Assembly (NCBI GenBank): GCA_965227045.1
Contig: OZ245718.1
Location: 3,394,971-3,458,970, forward strand
Length of the DNA stretch: 64,000 nt
DNA from: UBA10649 sp965227045
GTDB lineage: Bacteria > Actinomycetota > Actinomycetes > S36-B12
Direction: 5' to 3'
This document shows positions 23,132 through 32,634 of the stretch, in pieces. Below the pieces are notes generated by a model, which was not told the DNA's origin, did not search any database, and saw nothing but the letters and a program-made list of their open reading frames with translations. A program made the position numbers and the translations under genes. Within the stretch, counting starts at the first letter, position 1. Each line of letters opens with the position of its first letter.

Positions 23132-24363
23132 GCGGGCGTCAGGGCCGAGGCTGCATCGGCAACCAGTTGGTCGAAGGTCGTCACGCGCGGGTCGCCCGCT
23201 GCCACGCCGATGCGCACCGTCGTGGGCCACTTGCCGAGGTTCACGCCGCTCACGCGCACCGCCTCCTGGATTCGCAGCGCCAGCTGCTCGCCGTTCGGCT
23301 TGCCTCCGAGTCCGGTCACGAGGAACTCGTCTCCTCCCCATCGCGCGACGAGATCGCCGAGGCGAACGTGCACCTTGATCGCGTCGGCTACCGCCCGCAG
23401 CACGTCGTCGCCGTAGATGCTGCCGTACTGCTCGTTCGCCTTCGCCAGATGCTGAACGTCGAAGTACATGACGCAGATGCTCTCGCCGAGGCGTTCAGCA
23501 GTGCCGGCGAGCCCGGTCATCATCGTGAGCAGCCCGTGGCGCGAGAGGACTCCGGTGAGCACGTCGGTCGACACCAGGGCGGCGGATCGCGCCTGTTCGT
23601 CGGCGAGCGCGTCGATGGCCTTCAGCCGCAGTCTCAGCAGGACGGCCCCGACCAGAAGCGAGGCGACCGCGGCCGCGATGAGGCGGCCGTCCTCGGTGCC
23701 GTCGACGACGATGACCGTCACGCACACGATCACCACCATCAGCGCGCCGGCGGCGATGCTCGGCCGCCAGGCCAGCGCCACCGGCGGGAAGGCGGTCATG
23801 ACGATGAGGCTGTACGCCAGCGGCAGTTGCTGGTTCACCCGGATGGCCTCCGCGGCGAGCATGGCGACGATGACGACACAGCCCATCGCCCACGTCCACA
23901 TCACCACGCGCGCCTTGGTGTGCGTTCGCCCGAGCACCTGCGCGACGAGCAGGAACAGCACTCCCACGCCGATCTCGACGAGCTGGAACGCGATGCCGCT
24001 CTGGTGGAACGCAGCGATGGCGGCCACCGACAACGCGATGACCAGGCCGCCGACCAGGCCGAACGCCTGGGGTATGTCTCGTCGTGCGATCTCGCGCCGG
24101 ATGTTCTCGTACGGGTTGTCGGTCTCGGGAGCCTCGGGCCGTGGAATGTCGTCCATCGTGGCGTCCTTGTCGGGATTGAAGCCGAGCCGCCGGAGCAGGT
24201 GGCGTACTCGGTCGGGATGGAATTGGCGCGGCATCGGGATCAGCTTGGACAAGGTGAGGCCGATGTAGATGATCGTGTTGAATGCCACGACGGTGGCCAT
24301 GAGGATGAACCACGACGACGTGAGGACCGTCTGCGGAAGCAGGATCCCTGCGGGCGCGTGCAC
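23128..24363 (-). CDS. Membrane GGDEF diguanylate cyclase-like protein
   Basis: 411 residues. N-terminal helix, cytoplasmic linker, about six membrane helices (residues ~100-250), then a GGDEF domain with intact RWGGDEFLV and an RLGD product-inhibition site five residues before it. The substrate-side motif is weakened (FDVQHLAKANEQYG), so activity is uncertain. GTG 24363 shares a base with the TAG of the glycosyltransferase. Because it is coupled to a processive GT2, it may control exopolysaccharide synthesis through c-di-GMP. Confidence 0.8.
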   Translation of the reverse strand: MHAPAGILLPQTVLTSSWFILMATVVAFNTIIYIGLTLSKLIPMPRQFHPDRVRHLLRRLGFNPDKDATMDDIPRPEAPETDNPYENIRREIARRDIPQAFGLVGGLVIALSVAAIAAFHQSGIAFQLVEIGVGVLFLLVAQVLGRTHTKARVVMWTWAMGCVVIVAMLAAEAIRVNQQLPLAYSLIVMTAFPPVALAWRPSIAAGALMVVIVCVTVIVVDGTEDGRLIAAAVASLLVGAVLLRLRLKAIDALADEQARSAALVSTDVLTGVLSRHGLLTMMTGLAGTAERLGESICVMYFDVQHLAKANEQYGSIYGDDVLRAVADAIKVHVRLGDLVARWGGDEFLVTGLGGKPNGEQLALRIQEAVRVSGVNLGKWPTTVRIGVAAGDPRVTTFDQLVADAASALTPA

Positions 24364-25874
24364 TAGGCGCCGACCGGTGTCGTCGGATGCTGGACGTGGC
24401 CCCACGTCGTGCGCTTGGCCAAGGTGATGTCGATCAGGCACTTGACGAACACCACCTGCAAGAACACGTCGTACGCCAGCTCGGGGAACAGCAGTACGGC
24501 AAGCAATCGGGCCTTCCACCCGCCCCGCCATGCCGTGATCACGCGCTCGGCGACGAAGACCGCGCCGATCAGGAGCCAGAACGGGAACCAGATCCACTGG
24601 TCGACGGCGAGCACGGTGATCAGCATCAGCAGCAGCGCGAGGTTGAGCGCTACGGTCCCGTAGCCGATGCCGACCTGCTGGCCCCAGTAGCGGATCGTGG
24701 CCCGGGTGATGCCGTAAGCGCTGAGGTTCTCCAGTGCTCCGCGCTGCCAGCGCTGCCGCTGGATCCACAGGTTGCGCCAGGTCGGCATGATCTCGGTGGT
24801 GACCATGCACTCGATCGGGGAGGTCATCGTTGCCCCGAGCGACTTCAGCGCGAGAGTGAGTTCGTTGTCCTCGGTGAGCGCTGCAGTGTCATACACGCGG
24901 CCCGTCTCGCCGGGAATGAACACCCCGCGTGCTGCAGCGACATCGAGGAGTGCTTCCGCGCGGAACATCGTGGCCGTTCCCGTCAGCACGAACACGCGTC
25001 CGTGCCGAGACCGGATCTGCAGGGAGTAGCGCGCGTACTCGTTGCGCTGGAACTGCCCGATCAGACCGTGCCCGTCCTCGCCGTAGAAGACTCCGCCCAC
25101 GGCCGTCAGCTCGGAGTCCTCGTCGAGGCGCGCGGCACCGACTTCGATGAATCGCGGGGCGAGGCTGGTGTCGGCGTCCATCACGAGGATCACGTCGAGG
25201 GAATCGCTCTCCGGCAGGATTCGCGCCAGCGCCTGATTGAGCGCGCCGCCCTTCTTGTGCACGTTGTCGACGCTCTCGATCGCCTCGAACCCCATCGCGC
25301 GCGCGACCTCGACCGTTCGGTCGGTGCAGTTGTCGGCGACGACGATCACGCGGTCCGGCGGTCGCGTCTGCTCGAGCAGCGCATTGAGCGTGACAGGCAG
25401 CGAGAACTCCTCGTTGTGCGCGGGCACGAGAGCCGTGACGCGCACCGTTCCTGGCTCGACCGGATGCGTCGCCTTCGGACGATACGAGCCGAGCAGGCGA
25501 CGTCGTGGGTTGATGGACATGAGCGCGGCGATTGCCTCGAAGGTGATGGCGGCAGCAGCAACACCCAGCATGCCGAGAATCGCAGTGAGCACGAGGTTGG
25601 CTGGCGGCAGCTCCGAGGACACCAGGACGGTCCACGGTCCGATGGTCACCTCGTGCGGCGGCTCGGCGACCTGGGTGCCGGCATAGAACTGGCCCACCGC
25701 GGCCGCGAATGCGCCCACGGCCACGACGACAGCGACGACGACAGCGACGACGAGCCGTCCGTACATGACGCTGGGGTCGGCGCTGCGCTGCGGAATGGGC
25801 GGCACGTCGACGAAACGATGCGTCGAACGCCCGACGGGAGCGGGGGAGCCATCCGTCATGTCGCCCCCGATCAC
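24363..25874 (-). CDS. Processive family-2 glycosyltransferase (exopolysaccharide synthase-like)
   Basis: 503 residues. Two N-terminal membrane helices, GT2 catalytic core (VTALVPAHNEEFSLPVTLNA; VMDADTSL for the metal; TEDNELTLALK as the general-base motif; QRQRWQRGA as the polymer-channel motif), then three C-terminal helices. The D, DxD, TED, QxxRW set is that of cellulose/hyaluronan/PNAG-type synthases. It has no PilZ domain. GTG 25874 overlaps the DUF429 stop (GTGA); ATG 25859 is an alternative. The polymer is unknown. Confidence 0.85.
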   Translation of the reverse strand: MIGGDMTDGSPAPVGRSTHRFVDVPPIPQRSADPSVMYGRLVVAVVVAVVVAVGAFAAAVGQFYAGTQVAEPPHEVTIGPWTVLVSSELPPANLVLTAILGMLGVAAAAITFEAIAALMSINPRRRLLGSYRPKATHPVEPGTVRVTALVPAHNEEFSLPVTLNALLEQTRPPDRVIVVADNCTDRTVEVARAMGFEAIESVDNVHKKGGALNQALARILPESDSLDVILVMDADTSLAPRFIEVGAARLDEDSELTAVGGVFYGEDGHGLIGQFQRNEYARYSLQIRSRHGRVFVLTGTATMFRAEALLDVAAARGVFIPGETGRVYDTAALTEDNELTLALKSLGATMTSPIECMVTTEIMPTWRNLWIQRQRWQRGALENLSAYGITRATIRYWGQQVGIGYGTVALNLALLLMLITVLAVDQWIWFPFWLLIGAVFVAERVITAWRGGWKARLLAVLLFPELAYDVFLQVVFVKCLIDITLAKRTTWGHVQHPTTPVGA

Positions 25875-26635
25875 TCGTCGTGCTGAGGAGTCTCATTGTG
25901 TCGTGGCGGGAACGGCGTGACGATGAATCCGGCGAGCGAGTCGCCGTGAACCATGAGCTCCTTGCGACGGTTTGCCCACATCCACGCGAGGTAGGCGCAC
26001 AGGACCGCATCGATCTCGTCCTCGACGCTGTTCAGGTGGACCGGGCGGGTTGCGCCGTCGACGTGGGCTCGCAGGCACGCCCACCGCTGCGAGGAGTCGA
26101 GCGCGAGCTGGGGTCCGAACGCGTCGTCCATTGCGTTCATCGCGTGCATCAGTTCCGTGCGGCGGCTCTCGACGCTCCGGCCCCTGCCACGCTTGTACTT
26201 GAGCACCCGCGGCAGGTCGAACAGGGACACCATCGCCGGATGCGGGTACACCTCGATCGCGACGGATGTGTCCTCGGATGCTGGCGTTCGCGGGTCCATG
26301 TCCCAGCCGCATCGCTGCGCGAGGCGCGCGCCCCGCGGCTGGGGGTTGAAGGCGGCCATGCTGCGGTTCGCGGGGTACGCGCCGGCGTGGAACTGGTGGA
26401 AGAGGGCGTTGACCTCGCGCTCGCAGGGACGCTGACCCGCTTCGTTCGGGACGATCAGAGGTGCGTCGATGGCCACGACGAGTCCTGGGCCGTGCGCGGC
26501 ATCGCCGAGGAACTCGACGATCTCGTCGTCGGTCCGAACCGAATCCGACGCGACGAGGCGGCCCGAAGCATCGAGCAGCGCCACCCCGGTACGCGCTCGT
26601 GTGCCCCACGCCAGATCGATGCCGACGTAGCGCAC
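25871..26635 (-). CDS. DUF429 family protein
   Basis: 254 residues. The N-terminus VGIDLAWG and VVAIDAPLIVPN resemble RNase H-like fold strands with conserved acids; CEREVNALF, IEVYPHPAMV and the C-terminal EDEIDAVLCAYLA complete the DUF429 pattern. The fold suggests a nuclease-like or phosphotransfer activity, but none is proven. GTG start. First gene of the operon with the GT2 and GGDEF genes, and only 3 bp after the AKR stop. Confidence 0.78.
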   Translation of the reverse strand: MRYVGIDLAWGTRARTGVALLDASGRLVASDSVRTDDEIVEFLGDAAHGPGLVVAIDAPLIVPNEAGQRPCEREVNALFHQFHAGAYPANRSMAAFNPQPRGARLAQRCGWDMDPRTPASEDTSVAIEVYPHPAMVSLFDLPRVLKYKRGRGRSVESRRTELMHAMNAMDDAFGPQLALDSSQRWACLRAHVDGATRPVHLNSVEDEIDAVLCAYLAWMWANRRKELMVHGDSLAGFIVTPFPPRHNETPQHDE

Positions 26636-26638
26636 CGA

Positions 26639-27511
26639 CTACGCCGCGATGGCGTCGATCGTCGCAACCTGCGCTGGGGTGAGACGGACCGGTCCCGCCT
26701 CGCAGTTCTCGATGAGGTGGTTGACGGAGCCGGTGCCGGGAATCGGGAGCACCACCGGCGATCGCTGAAGCAGCCAGGCAAGCGCAGCCTGCGCTGGGGT
26801 GCAGCCGGCCTCGGCGGCAACGCTCGCGACCGGGCCGTTCGGCGCGAGGAGCGCGCGATTGCCCAGAGGGAACCACGGGATGAACCCGATGCCATGCGCG
26901 GTGCAGTGCTCCAGGAGGTCCTCGCTCGTGCGGTCTCCCGCGTTGTAGAGGTTCTGCACGCTGACGATGTCCACGATGCGCTGCGCCGCGACGAGCTCGT
27001 CGACCGTGACCTCGGAGATCCCGACGTGCCGCACGAGTCCCTCGTCGACGAACTCGCGAATCGCTCCGAACTGCTCGTCGGCTGGAACCTGCGAGTCGAT
27101 GCGGTGCAGCTGCCACAGGTCGATGCGGTCGACACCCAGTCGGCGCAAGGACATGTGCAGGGCCTGCCGGAGGTAGTCCGGGCGCCCGACGGGGGACCAG
27201 CGGTCCGGTCCCTGCCGCGTCAGTCCGCCTTTGGTGGCGATGACCAGGCCGTCGTACGGGAACAGCGCCTCGCGGATGAGGTCCTCGCTGGTCGCCGGGC
27301 CGTAGGAGTCCGCGGTGTCGATGAAGTCGACGCCCTGGCGTACCGCCTCGCGCAGCACCTCGATAGCGGTCCCGCGGTCGGGCGGATCTCCCCAGATGCC
27401 TGCCCCGGTGATGCGCATCGCGCCGAAGCCCAGCCGGCGGACCGTGAGGGGATCGTTTGAGGCGGCGGCGAGGGTGAAGGTTCCTGAGTCAGCAACGGGG
27501 GAGGCGGTCAT
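26639..27511 (-). CDS. Aldo/keto reductase
   Basis: 290 residues from ATG 27511. The catalytic tetrad is in place: Asp65 (DFIDTADSYG), Tyr70, Lys94 (VIATKGG) and His136 (LWQLHR). GIPGTG-like nucleotide-binding segment (PIPGTGSVNHL) near the C-terminus. NADPH-dependent reduction of aldehydes or ketones; substrate unknown. An in-frame TTG at 27523 is a less likely start. Confidence 0.88.
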   Translation of the reverse strand: MTASPVADSGTFTLAAASNDPLTVRRLGFGAMRITGAGIWGDPPDRGTAIEVLREAVRQGVDFIDTADSYGPATSEDLIREALFPYDGLVIATKGGLTRQGPDRWSPVGRPDYLRQALHMSLRRLGVDRIDLWQLHRIDSQVPADEQFGAIREFVDEGLVRHVGISEVTVDELVAAQRIVDIVSVQNLYNAGDRTSEDLLEHCTAHGIGFIPWFPLGNRALLAPNGPVASVAAEAGCTPAQAALAWLLQRSPVVLPIPGTGSVNHLIENCEAGPVRLTPAQVATIDAIAA

Positions 27512-27531
27512 GGCGCCATTCAACAGTGCAG

Positions 27532-27888
27532 TCAGTCGGGCCGCGCGGCGGGCCGATCGCGCTTGGGCAGTTTGCTCACCACGTAGTCGTAGGACCCGTC
27601 GATCGCGTCATAGATCTCGTCAGCGGGGATGGCACCGTCGATGCGCAGCGAGTTCCAGCCGGACCGGCCGAGGTACGGCATGACCGAGGCATCGTCGGGA
27701 TACCGGGCCAGCCACTCGTCGGCCTCGTCTCGAGTTCCGCACTTGAGGCCGACCGCGCCCTCGCCCGTGAAGGCGAAGACCTTGGGACCGACCTTCGCGA
27801 CGACGTCGTCCTCCCATGGGGTGTCCAGCCAAGCACCCGCCTTTGCCAGGCAGTAGTCCAGGAGAGTCGGCTTGTTCATGGCGTCCAT
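27532..27888 (-). CDS. MmcQ/YjbR family protein
   Basis: 118 residues from ATG 27888 (ATG 27879 is equally possible). LLDYCLAKAGAWLDTPWEDD, VGPKVFAF, LKCGTRDEADEWLARYP and a C-terminal SYDYVVSKLPK are the full YjbR/MmcQ pattern, a double-wing DNA-binding-like fold. Some relatives bind DNA or act with mitomycin-type resistance, but most are unassigned. It stands 20 bp before the AKR start. Confidence 0.8.
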   Translation of the reverse strand: MDAMNKPTLLDYCLAKAGAWLDTPWEDDVVAKVGPKVFAFTGEGAVGLKCGTRDEADEWLARYPDDASVMPYLGRSGWNSLRIDGAIPADEIYDAIDGSYDYVVSKLPKRDRPAARPD

Positions 27889-27959
27889 GGTCCCAGCCGG
27901 CCCGCGGGTTAGCATCGAGTTCGAGCGGAGACGTCAGTCTTCACACCAGGGAGGCAACG

Positions 27960-28442
27960 TTGCGCAGGACCGCACGGGCTGTGGCGGCCGCTGTCGCACT
28001 CCTCATGTCGGCATCGCTCCTCGCCGGCTGCGGCGGCGAGACCACATCCGCCGCTTCGGACGGCGAGGTTCCGGATCCCTGCACGCTGCTGTCCACCTCC
28101 GACACGATTGAACCGGTCCTCGGCGTAGATCCCGGGGCTCCGTCGATGACCACCGAGGATCCGAAGGTGCGCAAAGTCTGTCTCTACGCGACCGGCGTCT
28201 TCTTGGAGATCGAGATCGCCGCGAACTACGAGCAGTCGGTCGCGGCCGTCGAGGATCCCGCGACCGGAGCCACCACGCAGGCGCTGACGGGCGTGGGCGA
28301 CGAGGCGATCCTCGCGTCGTACGGAGAGGGCATCAATCAGGTCGTCGCGCTCGCGGGTGACTACTACATAGGCGTCACCGGTGTGATGAGCCCCGAGCAG
28401 GCGACTGATCTCGCGACGGCCATGGTTGATGCCGTCTCGTAG
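27960..28442 (+). CDS. DUF3558-like lipoprotein
   Basis: 160 residues. TTG 27960 is supported by AGGGAGG ending 5 nt upstream and gives a clean signal peptide with lipobox LAGC. The mature domain starts DPCTLLSTSDTIEPVLG, typical of DUF3558 lipoproteins of actinobacteria, with a Cys pair (C in DPCTLL and in KVCLYA). Cell-surface anchored, function unknown. Divergent from the YjbR gene. Confidence 0.75.
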   Translation: MRRTARAVAAAVALLMSASLLAGCGGETTSAASDGEVPDPCTLLSTSDTIEPVLGVDPGAPSMTTEDPKVRKVCLYATGVFLEIEIAANYEQSVAAVEDPATGATTQALTGVGDEAILASYGEGINQVVALAGDYYIGVTGVMSPEQATDLATAMVDAVS

Positions 28443-28463
28443 TGCTGCTGCTTTCCTTCGCGG

Positions 28464-29612
28464 CTAGGCGGGCCGCGACGGCGCCGTCGTGACGATCGAT
28501 TCTGCGATGCGTCGGGCCTCGATGCCGATCTCGCGCAGCATTCCGGTGGGCGACACGTAGTAGCCGCAGTAGTACAGGCCCGGCACGCCAGCCTCGTGCC
28601 CGGAGATGAGCGGAGTGCCGTTCTCGTCATATGACGCGCGCGCGTCGATGAACGTATCGACGCGGGGGCGGTAGCCGGTTGCGAGCACCACAAGATCGAC
28701 GTCGTCGTGGGTTCCGTCGACGAAGGTCACGCCCTTCTCGGTGAACGCCTCGATACCCGGCCGCACCGTGATCGCGCCGCTGGTGATGAGGTCGATCGTG
28801 CCGATGTCGATCAGCGGGATGGTGTGGTGCTTGCGGATCTGTGTGGCCGGGCCGTAGGGCAGTTTTCGCAGTCCGTGCTTGGTGAAGTCGCCGACCACCC
28901 TGCGCAGGATGGGCGCGTTCAGGCGGTCGGAGATACTCGCCGGCGTGCGCTGCTGGGCGATACCGATCGACAGGATCGGGATACCGAACAGCTCGCGGGG
29001 AATCACGTTGACCGGGTTGCGGACGGACATCATCGTTCGCGCTCCGCTGTCGTGCAGGTCGATCGCGATCTCGCCGCCGGAGTTGCCGAAGCCGACGACG
29101 AGCGCGGTCTTGCCGGAGTACGCGCTGCCGTTGCGGTACTGCGAGCTGTGAATGACCGTGCCGGTGAAGTTCTCCTGTCCGGGCCAGCGGGGAATGTTCG
29201 CCTCGCGGATATTGCCCGCAGCCACGACGAGGTAGGCGGACTCGTAGGTGGCATCGTTCGTTGTGACCGTCCAGCGGCCCGCGCTGCGCTTGGCGGAGAT
29301 GACCTCCTGGCCGAAGCGGATGTCCAACGCTGTGCGCTTGGCGTAGTACTCCAGGTAGTCGACGACCTGCTGGCGCGACGCGTACCGGGGTGTATCGGTC
29401 GGGAACGGAATGAACGGCAGTGCGGAGTGCTGGCGTGCCGTGTGCAGGTGCAGCCGGTCGTAGTGCCGGCGCCACGTCGACCCCACGTTCTCACCGCGTT
29501 CGAGCAGCACGCTGCGCACGCCGGCGCGCTTGAGGCACGCGCCCACGGCGAGTCCCGCGGGCCCGGCGCCGACGACGATGACGGGGACCTCGGTAGCGGC
29601 AGAGTCAGTCAC
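28464..29612 (-). CDS. FAD-dependent monooxygenase (flavin-containing monooxygenase-like)
   Basis: 382 residues. FAD site GAGPAGLAVG at the N-terminus, ERGENVGSTWRRHYDRLHLHT, an NADPH-type site VGFGNSGGEIA, and LATGYRPR near the C-terminus. The pattern fits class B flavin monooxygenases (FMO/YUCCA-like), which use NADPH and O2 on nucleophilic heteroatoms or ketones. GTG 29612 gives a start close to the FAD motif. Divergent from the VOC gene with only 31 bp between. Confidence 0.85.
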   Translation of the reverse strand: MTDSAATEVPVIVVGAGPAGLAVGACLKRAGVRSVLLERGENVGSTWRRHYDRLHLHTARQHSALPFIPFPTDTPRYASRQQVVDYLEYYAKRTALDIRFGQEVISAKRSAGRWTVTTNDATYESAYLVVAAGNIREANIPRWPGQENFTGTVIHSSQYRNGSAYSGKTALVVGFGNSGGEIAIDLHDSGARTMMSVRNPVNVIPRELFGIPILSIGIAQQRTPASISDRLNAPILRRVVGDFTKHGLRKLPYGPATQIRKHHTIPLIDIGTIDLITSGAITVRPGIEAFTEKGVTFVDGTHDDVDLVVLATGYRPRVDTFIDARASYDENGTPLISGHEAGVPGLYYCGYYVSPTGMLREIGIEARRIAESIVTTAPSRPA

Positions 29613-29643
29613 AACGCGGAGCCTTTCATGGCAGGCTGGCCGC

Positions 29644-30012
29644 ATGTTGGATCACGTCGGTATTCAGTGCGAGGACATGGAGGCCAGCGTCGCGTTCTAC
29701 GACGCTGTGCTCGGCACGCTGGGCAACACCCGGATCATGGACTTCGGCGAGGCCGTCGGCTACGGCAAGGACTTCCCCGACTTCTGGATCGGTCAGCAGA
29801 CCACGGGTGAGGGCTTTCGCGAGTCGCACCTCGCGTTCCGGGCGCCGAGCCGCGACGCCGTCGTGGCGTTCCGCGATGCCGCGGTAGCGCTGGGCGCCGA
29901 AGTGCTGCACGAGCCGCGCGTGTGGCCCGAGTACCACCCCGGCTACTTCGGCGCCTTCGTCCGCGATCCCGACGGCAACAACGTCGAGGCCGTCCACCAC
30001 ACCTTCGAATAG
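29644..30012 (+). CDS. VOC family protein (glyoxalase/dioxygenase fold)
   Basis: 122 residues. LDHVGIQCEDMEASVAFYDAVLG is the first beta-alpha-beta module with the metal-site His, and GYFGAFVRDPDGNNVEAVHH the last module with the Glu. Single-domain VOC proteins act as lyases, isomerases or binding proteins; the substrate is not evident. ATG 29644 fits the family start. Confidence 0.85.
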   Translation: MLDHVGIQCEDMEASVAFYDAVLGTLGNTRIMDFGEAVGYGKDFPDFWIGQQTTGEGFRESHLAFRAPSRDAVVAFRDAAVALGAEVLHEPRVWPEYHPGYFGAFVRDPDGNNVEAVHHTFE

Positions 30013-30014
30013 CC

Positions 30015-30078
30015 CGCCGACCTTGAGGTTTGGCACCCTCTCGGCGAAGCCGGGGGGTGCCAAACCTCAAGGTCGGCG
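30015..30078. terminator. 24-bp perfect inverted repeat between convergent genes
   Basis: Arms 30015-30038 and 30055-30078 are perfectly complementary (core CCTTGAGGTTTGGCACCC), with a 16-nt loop. It starts 2 nt after the VOC stop and ends 14 nt before the ABC permease stop, which fits a bidirectional terminator. There is no T tract. The stem is much longer than needed for intrinsic termination. Confidence 0.75.
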
Positions 30079-30092
30079 AGGGCGGTTCGGGG

Positions 30093-32630
30093 CTATTCGG
30101 TGCTGATGGCGCGCAGGACGTTCAGCCGGCCGGCGCGGAAGGCGGGCCACAGTGCCGCGAGGATTCCGACGATTCCCGCGATGAGCAGGAAGATGACCAG
30201 GCTCACCCACGGGACGGCGAGAACGTCGATGCCCTGGTCGACGAGCGTGCGCTGCAATGCCACCGCGAACCAAATGCCGAGCATCAGGCCCACGATCGCT
30301 CCGTAGACCGCGATGATCAGCGCCTCGAGCACGACCATCGATCGGATCTGCCGTCGCAGGGCGCCGATCGCGCGCAGCATGCCGATCTCGCGCGTCCGCT
30401 CGATCACCGACAGGACGAGCGTGTTGACGATGCCGAGCACGGCGATGAAGATCGCAAGGCTGAGCAGCATGATCATGATGAGCAGCACCTGGTTGACGCT
30501 GGCGCTGATCTGGTCCTTGAACTGCGCCTGGCTTTGCACCTCGACGGTCGGGTAGGCGGCGAGCGCGTCGCTCAGGGCCGTCTCCAGCTGCGCAAGGTCG
30601 GCATCCGGCGCGGCCTTGATGTAGACGGTGGCGTCGCCGGTCTCCATGCCAGCCGTCCGCAGCGCCTCAGCATTGACGACGTATCCACTGAGCGCGCCTG
30701 CGGCCTGGTAGACGCCGGTGATCGTGTACTCGGTGCCCGCGGGATCGGTCGGCAGCTGGACCGCGACCGTGTCGCCGAGCGCGAGTCCGGCATCCGTCGC
30801 GGTCTGATCGGCGATCACCATGGAGTTGCCGGTGAGGCTCTCCAGAGACCCAGAGGTGAAGGTCAACGAGAGCATGCTGCCGAGCGTCGCCGGATCCACT
30901 CCGACAATCGCAGCTCCCACCCCGTCGACCTTGGCGGGCACCAGCTTGACTGCGGAGACCGTGGCCACCCCGGGCACCGCCGCGACTGTTGTCGCGATCT
31001 GCTCAGGGAACGGCCGCTGGGTCTGCGTGGAGACCAGGAAGTCCGCGCCGAGCACGCGGTCGATCACGCCGGTGATCGAGGCATTGGCCGACGAGGCGAA
31101 GATCGTGAGCGCACTGACGAGCGCAAGCCCGATCATGAGCGCCGAGGCGGTTGCCGCAGTGCGCCGCGGCTGTCGTTCGGCGTTATCGACCGCCAGGCGC
31201 CCGACCGTGCCGAACAGGCGGGGGAACGCGAAGCCGAGCGTGCGCACCATCGGTCCGGAGATTGCCGGGCTCACCACGATCGCGCCGACCAGGGCAGCGA
31301 CGACGCCGAGGCCGACCAGTTGAGAGCCCGAGCCACCGCCGACGGCCGCACCAGCCGTCATGGAGCCGAGACCGGCGAGCAGCAGGATTCCGCCCGCGAT
31401 GGCGCGAACGCGCAGGGATCGTGCGGGAAGCGACACGTCCTCTCGCAGCGCGGCCATCGGTGGAATTCGCGACGCGCGAAGAGCCGGGGCGAGCGCTGCG
31501 ATCACCGTGACGAGGACGCCGATGACGATGCCGACGACGACCGTCCTTGCCGACACCAGAAGCCCGTTTGTCGGGATGTCGGCACCGATTGCGCGGAACA
31601 GCGCCTCCAGCCCGTATGCGACGGCGACCCCGAGCCCGAGGCCGAGAATGGCGCCGATCAGGCCGACGAGGAACGACTCCGCGACGAGGGACCGCAGGAT
31701 CTGCCCGCGCGTGGCACCCACCGCGCGCAGCAGCGCGAGTTCTCGGCTGCGCTGCGCGACGAGCATCGAGAACGTGTTGAGAATGATGAACGTGCCGACG
31801 AACAGGGCGATGCCTGCGAACACGAGCAGGAAGATGTTGATGAAGGCCAGGCCGTCGGTGATGTCCTGCGTCGCCTTGTCGGCCGCCTCCTGACCGGTGC
31901 GCACCGTTGCGTCCGTACCTACCACCTCGCGGACGGCCGCGGCGAGCGTGTCCTGGGAGACGCCCTCGGCCGCGACCGCGTCGATCTCGGTGAACGCAGC
32001 CTCGCCCCCGAGCAGGATCTGCTGGGCGTAATCGGTGTCGAACGCGGCGATCGTCGCGCCAGCGAGGTTGCCAGACGTCCCGTAGCGGAAGATGCCGACG
32101 AGCGTCGCCTGGGTCGAACCCTCCGGGTTGATCAGCGGAATCGTGTCGCCGACCTTGTAGCCCGTCTTCGTCGCCGAGACCGAGTCGATGGCCACCTCGC
32201 CGTCGGCGGTCGGCCCGCGACCGGACTCGAGCCGGAACGGCGTGAGCTCCTCGTCGTCCTCCCAGTTGCTGCCGAACTGCGGAGCCCCGGGAGTGCCGAC
32301 CTGCTCACCGGCGGGGTCGACGATCGTGACTCCATCGACCAGGACCTGGCCACCCGCCTTGGCTACCCCCGATACCGATCGGACCGTGTCGAGCATCGAT
32401 GCCGGCAGCGTCGCAACCGTGCCGGCGAACCCGTCGGACTCCACCGTCTCGGTCGGCACGACCACGACGTCGGTTGTCGTGTTGGCGAACAGGTCGGTGA
32501 AAGTGCGGTTGAGGGTGTCGGTGAAGATCAGCGTTCCGACGACGAAGCCGACGCCGAGGACGATGGCGATGCCCGACAGGACCAGGCGAAGCTTGTGGTG
32601 GCGCAGGCTGCGCCAGGCGGTGCGCAGCAT
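30093..32630 (-). CDS. ABC transporter permease, FtsX/MacB type
   Basis: 845 residues. Two similar halves: each has an extracytoplasmic MacB-like domain and an FtsX domain of four helices. N-terminus LRLVLSGIAIVLGVGFVVGT and the last-half segment LVLSVIERTREIGMLRAIG are signatures. Works with the ATP-binding protein coded just upstream; such pairs move lipoproteins, peptides or lipids or control cell-wall hydrolases. End of the LemA-DUF2207-ABC operon. Confidence 0.9.
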   Translation of the reverse strand: MLRTAWRSLRHHKLRLVLSGIAIVLGVGFVVGTLIFTDTLNRTFTDLFANTTTDVVVVPTETVESDGFAGTVATLPASMLDTVRSVSGVAKAGGQVLVDGVTIVDPAGEQVGTPGAPQFGSNWEDDEELTPFRLESGRGPTADGEVAIDSVSATKTGYKVGDTIPLINPEGSTQATLVGIFRYGTSGNLAGATIAAFDTDYAQQILLGGEAAFTEIDAVAAEGVSQDTLAAAVREVVGTDATVRTGQEAADKATQDITDGLAFINIFLLVFAGIALFVGTFIILNTFSMLVAQRSRELALLRAVGATRGQILRSLVAESFLVGLIGAILGLGLGVAVAYGLEALFRAIGADIPTNGLLVSARTVVVGIVIGVLVTVIAALAPALRASRIPPMAALREDVSLPARSLRVRAIAGGILLLAGLGSMTAGAAVGGGSGSQLVGLGVVAALVGAIVVSPAISGPMVRTLGFAFPRLFGTVGRLAVDNAERQPRRTAATASALMIGLALVSALTIFASSANASITGVIDRVLGADFLVSTQTQRPFPEQIATTVAAVPGVATVSAVKLVPAKVDGVGAAIVGVDPATLGSMLSLTFTSGSLESLTGNSMVIADQTATDAGLALGDTVAVQLPTDPAGTEYTITGVYQAAGALSGYVVNAEALRTAGMETGDATVYIKAAPDADLAQLETALSDALAAYPTVEVQSQAQFKDQISASVNQVLLIMIMLLSLAIFIAVLGIVNTLVLSVIERTREIGMLRAIGALRRQIRSMVVLEALIIAVYGAIVGLMLGIWFAVALQRTLVDQGIDVLAVPWVSLVIFLLIAGIVGILAALWPAFRAGRLNVLRAISTE

Positions 32631-32634
32631 TGGG

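Noticed and set aside
24387..27460. Long plus-strand open frames (about 500 codons each) opposite the GT2, DUF429 and AKR genes
   Set aside because: Low-complexity shadow proteins; the minus-strand readings carry full catalytic motifs and overlapping start/stop signals.
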